Below are positions 55,970-64,000 of a stretch of 64,000 bases of DNA, piece by piece. This stretch comes from Ectobius pallidus. Taxonomy: Eukaryota > Arthropoda > Insecta > Blattodea > Ectobiidae. The notes beneath the pieces are model-generated. The model saw nothing but the letters and a program-made list of their open reading frames with translations. It made no database searches and was not told where the DNA came from. A program made the position numbers and the translations under genes. The stretch is taken from contig CAXKWD010000006.1 in assembly GCA_964059195.1 (NCBI GenBank), forward strand, positions 133,678,539 through 133,742,538. The letters run 5' to 3'. Every line of letters starts with the position of its first letter. Positions within the stretch are counted from its first letter, which is position 1.

Positions 55970-56763
55970 TCAGGACCGTTTACCTATTAGCCCATACCAG
56001 CTCGCTCTGATTGGTTTTGGTATGTTCATTACAACTGAGGTAAACTGACTCATTTCACAACATTAAGGCTACATTAGGCTATAGTTTTCTTTTTACTATG
56101 GGAAATTAGGGAATATCATTCATATTTTAATTGACGTTTGTTCTGAAATTCACATTGAAATCAAGCAGCTTCATTTTTATAATAAATGATTTCTTCTTCG
56201 TTTCATCTTGATACCTACTTATTTTATAAAGAAATTTGTTTTACAAAAAAATGTTTATTTTAATTTTCTCTAAAACTTTACTGAGCTAGGTTTTCATGTA
56301 TCGCTTACTGTAATGGAGATAATCTTAAAAAAATTGAAAATGGATAGAGTAAAGTATCCCATAAGTAATTTTTTACAGAATAATGGATATGCTCATTTCA
56401 TTAGTTTTAGATAGATGTACTGAGTTTTATGTTTTTAAAATCTTTAGAGTCATTTTTCAAAAATTAAATTTTAGAAAAAGTTTAAATGTCAAATCCCCTT
56501 AATACTTCAGTTATAAACCAAATTCTGGGCGGTTCGAAAAAATTCCGAAAAGTACTTCAATCAAAAAATGATGTAAATACAATGAAACGTTTACCCGCTG
56601 TGCTTGTCCACTGACAGACGGACGTCATTCCAAAACACATTTTTTCGGTTTCTAGGCATAGTGAAACATGCTTTCCCGGTGTTATTTCGATTTCGATTTT
56701 TTGTCACGATCACAATACTTTCTCTATGCTACGTATAGGCCTATGCTAGAAAGTAAAAGTTGT
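55970..56763 (+). repeat. Dispersed repeat R-epsilon, copy 1
   Basis: About 790 bp alignable from end to end with 60892-61724. Landmarks are TTAGCCCATA..CTCGCT at the start, TTTTAATTTTCTCTA, TGTATCGCTTACTGTAATGG, a GCTGTGCTTGTCCAC block, and TTTTTTGTCACGATCACAAT near the end. It contains a TAGGCCTA at 56746 that the other copy lacks. Confidence 0.75.
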
Positions 56764-56984
56764 GGATACAGTTTGTATTGTATGTTCTGCCTGAATTTCT
56801 TTAAAAAGATAAAATGTCAGTGGCGTTCTGATGATTTCACAAAAGTTGGCTATTCCAGAATATACTTCAATAAGTTTCATGGTTGTAATTGAGCTTTAAG
56901 TATAAAATATCACATGACCATCAACAGCTCAATTACTTAAGACTTAAGGCTTTCTCGGCGCTGATGATTAATAATGGTTTCGCG

Positions 56985-57131
56985 GGCTATAAGCAGAGTA
57001 AAAGGATATAAAACATCCAAGCTTTCGGTCGCTGACATCTCTGCGGCCTTCCCCAGGGAAATGAGGAATGCTGTAGAGATGTCAGCGACCGAAAGCTTGG
57101 ATGCTTTATATCCTATTACTCGGCTTATAGC
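56985..57131. repeat. Fold-back element
   Basis: Arms of about 57 bp (56985-57042 and 57075-57131) are inverted copies with few mismatches, with the core AGCTTTCGGTCGCTGACATC in both. The loop is 32 bp. It shares the CCGAAAGCTT core with other fold-backs in the window. Confidence 0.75.
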
Positions 57132-57272
57132 TCAATTACTGTTGAAAATTCTTATTTCTTTAACACAATATGTTTGTGTAAATACATAAAATGTCACAAT
57201 TACCCGACAATTATAAACTTATAAGCAAGAGTCGCAGTATAAGTAAATTAACAATAAAATTTTTATAAAAAC

Positions 57273-57307
57273 GTCCTGATGGTGGACCTTTAGGTTCGAA
57301 ACATGTC
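57273..57307 (+). other. Hammerhead-core-like hairpin
   Basis: CCTGATGGT, then stem GGACC, loop TTTA, stem GGTTC, then GAAAC and ATGTC. The arrangement CUGAUG-stem-GAAAC is that of a hammerhead ribozyme core, but the conserved A after CUGAUG is replaced by GU, so activity is doubtful. It lies 140 bp after the fold-back element. Confidence 0.4.
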
Positions 57308-57309
57308 AC

Positions 57310-59180
57310 CAACTCAAGAAATTATGCAAGTGTTTAAGTCTAGAAAACTCTGCATATTGTTTTTAAATATACCTGGTTAATGTTCTTTTTGCAATACTAG
57401 TAAGCGAGTTAATATTATAAATCAACAACTGTAACATTTTTTCTCTCTAGTAAATAAGGGACTACAATATGCTTCATATCGAGCGCAAAGTTTTTTTAAA
57501 TATCTTTTTATCTTTTCAAGAGTAAGAACATTGTATATAGGACTGTTATATCCCTGTTACACGTCTATAAACCGTAGGTCATTATACTGTTGAAGGATGC
57601 TTAAAAGCATATTTTAAAATATGAGTGGGATATAAGTGTCTTTAGGTGTCTTAATAAATAAATGACTCTTGAAAGTTGAATGCATATAACATTTTTATGT
57701 TGGTCCCATGTGAGTTTAGTGTTAAGTTGTTTGCGATATGAATCCTGTAAATATAAGTCGTGAGTGTAACCAACTTGTGAATGAAAATTTTGATAACTTC
57801 AGTAAATTGAAATCCTGAAAATGTATAAAACTATATGATAGGAATACTATAAATAATTACATTAATTTGTATTATAATATTGTAAGATATAATAGGCCTA
57901 CAAGAATCATGTTCGTGAAACTAGCCTAATAAAACTAAACAAACAAGTACAAAAGAAACTTCAATGCTAAACTAGAGCACCTGAGCACCCCAGTATCCAG
58001 TTCCTTAAAAGGGTAACCACTGACTGGCCCATCATGAGATATGAGGATTTTCTTTTCATTTATCGTTCATGTAAAAGATACCTTGTTTTTGTGCATTTTG
58101 CACTGTATAACATACCTTTTGCCAATAAATCGCAATCATCACCAGCTTAGAAATGAACTGTATTCCGATAAAATTTGAAGGGGGATAATAGGGACCTTCT
58201 CTTCTCAGATAAGACTTTCTTTGAAGTTCTTAATTTGTCTAATAACATGGTAGGATTTTTAGAAATAATTTCTGTGGTATCTGTGGTATACTGTGATAGG
58301 CAAACTATTAAAGTACTGGTAGTTATACTGTACATGTGTTAGATTGAGATGTACCTCTTCAGTTTATTCTTTACAAGCTGAAGAAGATATATCAGGTTTT
58401 AGCAAAACCTCATTCTCAACTGATTTATTAGCCCGTGGCTGTTACTGAGTAAGGAAAGTTCCCCCTTGTCTGTGCTATGTGTTCTAAATTAAGGAGACCT
58501 CTTTTGATCTACCCCTTAGCTTATTCTAGTTTTAAGGGTCTAGAAAAGAAAATCCGTCCTCTCATCCTTCTTTAAACTCTTTGTGTATGTCACGAGTTTT
58601 TGTGGAATGCTAGAAGCAATTTTTTTCTCCTCAGATTGTTTCACATTCTTCAAGGACTAATGATCAGAACAAGCCTTTCTATAATTATTTTCCATTGTAA
58701 GTTAACAATAGAAAACACATAAAGGGTTAACCTCTGTCTGTGCATAGTAAAATCACGAGTTTCGTCGTCGTTGTCATATAAAACTTAAGGAATGAAAGAA
58801 TCATGGCTTTCTAATCTCATTATCACTGTGGTTAGAATGTTTATGCAATTTCATATTTTTTAAATCCGGACTGTAGGTTAGCCGTAAAAAAAATGGGAAG
58901 TGGATTTTTTATACTATTTGGGTTGGTTTTACTGGTCATATAATTGCATATTTGTACAATATTTATGGTGTGGTTATATTGTATTTTTGTCATATTTATT
59001 TATTAAAGTTCTTATTCTGAAAAGTTGAATCAGAATATATATATGTTTAATTTTTTAAAGAGATAAACCAAAAATGATTAAGTTTGATATTTTCATTTTT
59101 TCATTTAGTAAATATTTATTTAGGGTTTTATTAACATATTACAATATTCACTATTTTAAATATATATTTGAACATGTGAC
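57310..59180. other. Unassigned DNA
   Basis: No gene recognised. TAGGCCTA at 57893. Confidence 0.5.
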
Positions 59181-59183
59181 AAT

Positions 59184-59250
59184 GCGGCGTGAGTCGCTTA
59201 AATTTCCCTAAAACGGGAGAGGTAAAACTAAGGTAAAGATAAAAAGAAAT
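59184..59250 (+). mobile_element. SINE-A 3' tail fragment
   Basis: GCGGCGTGAGTCGCTTAAAT, GGGAGAGGTAAAACTAAGG, then an A-rich tail. Head absent. Confidence 0.65.
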
Positions 59251-59316
59251 TTCCTTCTCTCTTTGTAAACAATCCTTACAGCATATCATATGAGTTGGCT
59301 TATTTAAGGAATTATT

Positions 59317-59527
59317 AGCCCTAACAGATTAACTAAATTAACCTAACCTAATAAAATCTAACGTACCTTAACCTAACCTCATTTAACTCCACTCTAACAT
59401 ATCTCACTACACTCCACCGAGACTAATGTAACCTAATCTACCCTAACGAAATTAATAAAACCTAAAGTAACCTAATCAGAACTAACATAATCTAACCTAA
59501 CATACCTTAATCTACCCTACCCTACAT
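59317..59527 (-). repeat. Degenerate telomere-like (TTAGG)n tract
   Basis: About 210 bp made largely of CCTAA/CTAAC units on the plus strand (minus-strand TTAGG), with many single-base variants: ACCTAACCTAA at 59341, CCTTAACCTAACCTC at 59366, TCTAACCTAACATACC near 59492. (TTAGG)n is the common insect telomere repeat. The degeneracy means an old interstitial tract or a simple-sequence relative. Confidence 0.6.
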
Positions 59528-59529
59528 TA

Positions 59530-60460
59530 ATAATCTCAGGTTCCTGGCCAAAATACACCCTGAATACTTCGAACTCATCCTAAGGCTGTGATATTTTGGA
59601 ACCCTTTTCGATCACTCCCGGATACTTTATTTTTTTCAGAAATCTAGTTTTATGGAAAGTTATTTCAAACGCAATACACTGTGAACAGCATTTTCCCTCA
59701 GAAATGTATATATTTCTCAGAAACCATCACACATATCGTAAAGAGATTTATATAACATAATTCAGCTGGTGCGGTGGTACTGTGGTTGTAGAATAAGCAA
59801 ACTTTTTAGTTAGATAATTATAAAATAGTCTATTATTTCTTTGTAAAAATCGAGCTAAAAATGTAATACTTTTCCTAGTTAATACATTTGAGTCTACACC
59901 AGTATATTGAGGTGGAGTACACATTACACAAGCTCTGTAAAACTCGTATTACCTGGCAGTTTCTGAAATTTATTTTAGTATTATGTAGGCCTACTGCCTT
60001 TTTAAAATTCAATGTTATATTACTTCTAAACTGTAGACCTAGGCTTAAAGAATTTGATTAATCAACTGGAATAACTATAAAACTTGTAATAACCACTGAA
60101 TTCATAAATTATAAATCAACAAGTAAGCTAGTTTGTGGAGATTGCAGCTTCACTGGGTGATATATCCACGTTGTTCGAAGACAGGAACGAAAGATCTGAA
60201 GTAAATTATGCATGCATGTTATATGGGATTGAAATTTGATGAGGTATAATAAATTAGGGAAGTGCAGAGAGAGCTTCTGGGATCTGAACTTGACATAGCT
60301 TGGCGGTAAGGGTGATAGGAAGCACATAAATATTCAGGATTCCACCCGTCGCGAACCAAACAACCGATAAATATACGGCAAGGCAATGAGGACTGTTTAC
60401 GTGGAAGAATGCTCTCAAAATGGCATATTCTGTTGGAGCTACTCGCTATACAAGCATATT
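59530..60460. other. Unassigned AT-rich DNA
   Basis: No gene recognised. Overlapping minus frames at 60109-60485 lack domains. TAGGCCTA at 59986. Confidence 0.5.
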
Positions 60461-60605
60461 CATAGGCGCCAACTTTAGGGGACAAGGTATTTACTTTGTC
60501 CTCAACATTTGAATTTTTATCATATTACAAGGCCTTGTTTATCTGTTAAAAAAATGCAATTCTCGCCTTCCACCCCCAAAATGTTTTTCAAGATAGAGCC
60601 TCTGA
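60461..60605 (+). mobile_element. Small hAT-like element, copy 2
   Basis: Left end CATAGGCGCCAACTTTAGGG matches the copy at 48450. The right end (CCCCCAAAATGTTTTTCAAG, then a decayed terminus) matches its right end. Shorter by internal deletion. Confidence 0.5.
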
Positions 60606-60609
60606 TATA

Positions 60610-60890
60610 GGCCTATATTTACTTATACGGTAATATTTAGATTTTGTACGTTTCGTAAATTATGTTCATTCCCGTTTTTAATTATTACTTGTAAGATAGT
60701 TTGTAAATATTAATTTTGTTAATTTGTTATATTTAAAACCCTAACATACCTTCAAGGTAAAATAGGGTCACATGTATTGGAGTACCAAAAAAAAAAATAT
60801 ATATATATATATATTTAGGATCAAGACCACATTAAGACTAAAGCACACAAATTGACTTACTCTACAACCAGCATACCCTATTGATTTGAA
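60610..60890. other. Unassigned AT-rich DNA
   Basis: An A-run followed by a TA run lies at 60787-60816. TAGGCCTA at 60608. Confidence 0.5.
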
Positions 60891-60891
60891 C

Positions 60892-61724
60892 TCAGGACCT
60901 CTTCCCTGTTAGCCCATATCACCTCGCTGTAATTGGTTTTGGTGTGTTCATTGCGACTGAGCTAAACTGGTTGCATTTCACAACAATAAGTGTACATTAG
61001 GCCTATAGTTTTCTTGTTACTAGGGGCAACAACATGTCATTCATATTTTAATTGACATGTATGTTCTGAAATTCGCATTTAACCCGTACATATTTCGTTT
61101 TTATCTTGATATCTATTAAACGTATAAAGAAATGTGTTAAACAAAAAATGTTCATTTTAATTTTCTCTACAACTTTACTGTGGTAGGTTTTCGTGTATCG
61201 CCTACTGTAATGGATATAATCTAGAAAAATTGAAAATGGATACGAGTAAAGTACCCCTTAAGTCATTTTTGCAGAAATACAGATATATCCATTTTATTAG
61301 TCATAGATAAGAGTTTTCAATTTTAAATTTTTATTAAAATCGTTAGAGCCATTTTCTCAAAAATCAAAATTTTTTAAAAAGTTTTCATGAAAAGTCCCCT
61401 TAATATTTCAGTTGTAAAACTAAATTTCTGGGCGGCTCGACAAAATTTCGAAAAAGTCCTTAATTCAAAAAATGAAGTAAATACAATGAACCGTTTACCC
61501 GCTGTGCTTGTCCACAGACGGACAGACATACGGACAGACAGACAGACGGACAGACAGACAGACGGACAGACGGACGGACGGACGGACAGACGTCAAACCA
61601 AAAACACGTTTTTCGGTTTCTAGGCATCGTGAAACATGCTTTCCCGGTGTTAACTCGATTTCGATTTTTTGTCACGATCACAATACTTTCTCTATACTAC
61701 GTATAAGCGAGAAAGTAAAAGCAC
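60892..61724 (+). repeat. Dispersed repeat R-epsilon, copy 2
   Basis: Aligns with 55970-56763. Differs by a 77 bp GACA/GACG run at 61514-61590 where copy 1 has only ACTGACAGACGGACG. Confidence 0.75.
61514..61590 (+). repeat. (GACA/GACG)n microsatellite
   Basis: Tetranucleotide run with interspersed G/A variants. It makes three overlapping fortuitous frames on both strands. Confidence 0.9.
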
Positions 61725-61739
61725 AGTATTTTATCATTG

Positions 61740-63060
61740 TTGAGAGTAATCGAAGGGGTAACAGAAGGCCGACAACTTGAGCTGTTGCAACAATGGACGC
61801 AGATTTTATCACATTCAGGGGTGACAATGTAGCTGTTTGGCGGAATGAAATGGTTGGTTCCAGATAATATTAAGACATCAGCATCAGCTGCTGGAAGGAA
61901 TTTCTATTTTTTAATAATCTGCGGATCACAATTTGGGAAACACTGCTCTAGAAGAACCATTTCCTATAGCTGGAGATAGGGTAATTATTTTATGAAAACT
62001 ATGCATGGTACATTTTAAATATAAAACGAAAAGGGTATGAAACATTACCTTCGCTTTGTATGTACACAGTTCATGACAATTTTGTTGAGTTGTAATTTTT
62101 TCCAGTTTTTTTTTGTGTCTGTACCTATTTTTCTTCTGTTTTCATTCTGTCATTTTTAATATTCATTTAATCCCTGTACAACGTTTAACTTCTCTATTTT
62201 ATAAGTACAGTGCGTTTTAAATTTAAAACGAAAGTGTTTGAAACACTAGCTTCGCTTTATAAACAGTTCATGCTGTTTGACTTTAGGTAGAGTTGTAAAT
62301 TTTCCTACTATATTCTGTTCTACCTATTATTCTGTTCTAACGTCTGTATTTTCTAAGCCCTTCCACTGTCAGACTTTACAACTTTTTTGCCTACTTTGTT
62401 TAGATTTCACCTTTAACTTCATAAGTATTCATTAACCTTTGAAAGTATGTTTAGTTGTAATCCGTTGCTCTTCCTCTATAAAAGATATAGTTAATTAAAT
62501 TAATTCTTAGAAATGTATTGTTTAATGTTTATTTATTGCAAATGGTCTCCAATAAAAATTGCATATTTATAGTTTTTAGATTCCTCATAGATTGACACTT
62601 TTTATAATCCCAACAAATCACTGAAGTCCCTATGTCTAAGGAAGGGTTTTGTTTAAAGTATTATTTTAATATTACTCTACTTTTAAACTTAGTTAGTGTT
62701 CTAGTTTCAATTCATGATAATAAATTTAGTAACTTCTTTCAGCCATAGGCCTATAGCTCCTTTTTGTCTCTCGTAGTTTGTAGCAAGGAATATCATTATT
62801 ATTATGATTTCTGGTACAATATTTGTGTAGTGAAAGAAAACTCAGATATATTCTGCTTAATGCACATCAGACGTACCATTCACCTTATTGTTCGCTATGT
62901 GAATGGTTGTCAGCGGTGAATACCACAAGAAAAAGCATGAGGCTGAGAGATGCATCAATGTTACCGGGAAGTGTTTTAACAACACTTTAATTATTTTATC
63001 ACAATTACAGACCTAGAAGACTACGCCGTTTTAATTTTTAATTGTTAATACATCTACATC
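61740..63060. other. Unassigned AT-rich DNA
   Basis: No gene recognised. Two similar 70-80 bp blocks (ATAAAACGAAAAGGGTATGA near 62020 and TTTAAAACGAAAGTGTTTGA near 62221) suggest an old local duplication. TAGGCCTA at 62746. Confidence 0.45.
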
Positions 63061-63071
63061 TGCATAGCAAG

Positions 63072-63104
63072 ATGCCCTGAAGATAATACAAGAGTATCGA
63101 AAGG
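63072..63104 (+). other. Hairpin of the GAAGAT...CGAAA type
   Basis: CCTGAAGATAATAC, loop AAGA, then GTATCGAAAGGCC: a perfect 4-5 bp stem enclosed by TGAAGAT and CGAAAG, the layout of the other hammerhead-like hairpins in the window. Confidence 0.4.
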
Positions 63105-63504
63105 CCTAAGCACAAAATAAGGTTGTTGAGCTGATGTTAGCATTAATCCATTTTTTGCACGACTTAACTAATTAGTGGTACTTACGAATGTTGTTGCCGT
63201 GGATCGTAAGTTGACATTCCCGCACGCAATCTTGTTGCTATGGAAACAAAACAAATTTCCATGCGGTAAGAGTTTCCGTGCGGTAAGAATTTACTTACAC
63301 CACACATCATAATACAAGCCTTTACGGACAAGGCCCCCAGGACAAATCTTCGGTTCCCATAACAACAAACATATGCGAATCACTTTCTGAAATAAACATC
63401 TATCTTCAATAATGTATATACATAATATTTTTAGGCAATATTTCAATTAATATAAGTAAATTGATATAACTAATCATCGTGCAAAAAATAGCATGCAAAT
63501 ACTC

Positions 63505-63608
63505 GTGCCGTAAGCGCATAACGGATCTCGGAAAAATTGAAAAAACTCGGCGCGAGCACCTCGTTTTTTCAAACTCTTTCCTCGAACCGTATGCATCGCT
63601 TACGGCAC
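63505..63608. repeat. Palindromic MITE-like hairpin (104 bp)
   Basis: Outer arms GTGCCGTAAGCGCAT and ATGCATCGCTTACGGCAC are inverted copies. Inner arms (GGAAAAATTGAAAAAACTCG and its partner) extend the stem. The centre is CGCGAGCACCTCG. No target duplication seen. Confidence 0.65.
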
Positions 63609-63611
63609 TTC

Positions 63612-64000
63612 TATCGCAATATACTATTATTTTATTTTATTTGATGAATTTTAAAAGTACAATAACACGACTTTTAGCAACCAACCATACCTTTTAAAAA
63701 TACACACTGTCAAGAGAAAAGACGGGAGTCAGATTGAAATTCTAGTCTTACTTATGTGTGTGCAGAATAATTTATAACTCTCATCTCTAGTGCAAATTCC
63801 CGCCTGTATTTGCACACCGCTGTATGACGGTTTCAGTTATCGGCTTACGTTTTACGAGCTATATTGGGCAAAGCTGATTATTTCTGTGTGCACTACCACG
63901 AACATTCTGTAGGCCTATGATTTCAAGCATGTTCTCTAAGCAAATAACTTTCATTACCTTAATGTAGGAGTAATTAACAGTGGCTTACGTAATTTGCCAT
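63612..64000. other. Unassigned DNA at window end
   Basis: Nothing recognised. TAGGCCTA at 63910. Confidence 0.5.

Noticed and set aside
61387..61780. Asp/Arg/Thr-rich and Val/Ser/Pro-rich frames
   Set aside because: Translations of the GACA microsatellite in R-epsilon copy 2.
1..64000. LTR retrotransposon or endogenous virus
   Set aside because: No paired long terminal repeats, primer-binding site, protease or integrase motifs seen.
1..64000. CRISPR array or bacterial operon
   Set aside because: Tandem repeats present (39942, 51395, 31124) are adjacent two- or three-copy duplications without spacers, and the coding density and TE content are eukaryotic.

Overview
The window looks like non-coding DNA from a large, repeat-rich arthropod genome. 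It is AT-rich, has no long open reading frame and no bacterial-style gene packing. It is crowded with tRNA-derived SINEs, mariner-type and hAT-type DNA transposons, Helitron-like elements and 5'-truncated non-LTR retrotransposons. A degenerate tract of the insect-type telomere unit (TTAGG, seen as CCTAA) and the SINE types point to an insect. A cockroach or termite relative is my guess, not something the sequence proves. No intact host gene can be supported; the window is probably intergenic or inside a long intron. Three short host-exon candidates are noted (760-787 plus, 1928-2041 minus, 11229-11417 plus), all weak.

Layout. 1-5230: a small hairpin, candidate exons, a large palindrome built from the 5' end of a mariner (2252-3179), and a 1292 bp mariner with a dead transposase (3935-5226). 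5240-6560: a SINE split by a dimeric hAT-like MITE with an intact 8 bp target duplication, then a second SINE. 6560-18900: mostly unassigned AT-rich DNA with SINE copies, a hAT-like element with 8 bp duplication (15652-16317) and dispersed repeats. 18900-23520: a dispersed repeat (my label R-gamma) and the 3' ends of two different non-LTR retrotransposons. 23520-29650: nothing recognisable. 29650-37930: mariner 3' ends, a second hAT-like MITE, a fold-back mariner inside an R-gamma copy, a Helitron-like element and a rearranged mariner. 37930-51000: LINE 3' ends, including one insertion with a clean 12 bp target duplication, plus SINEs, a fold-back element and small hAT-like elements. 51390-55680: a peculiar A-rich TCCAAAA tract, a 3 kb inverted repeat, a SINE cluster and a second Helitron-like element. 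55970-64000: two copies of a long dispersed repeat (R-epsilon), fold-back elements and the telomere-like tract.

Two patterns cut across the features. First, most mariner-type insertions here have both ends made from the same native end of the element (5'/5' or 3'/3'), giving palindromes of 0.5-0.9 kb. Second, the palindromic octamer TAGGCCTA occurs at least 33 times where fewer than one is expected from base composition. It lies mostly outside recognised repeats and is unexplained by them. A third, softer pattern is a hairpin motif of the form GA(A/T)GATG-stem-loop-stem-CGAAA at four or five places, resembling a degenerate hammerhead ribozyme core. Names such as SINE-A or R-gamma are labels for this window only.
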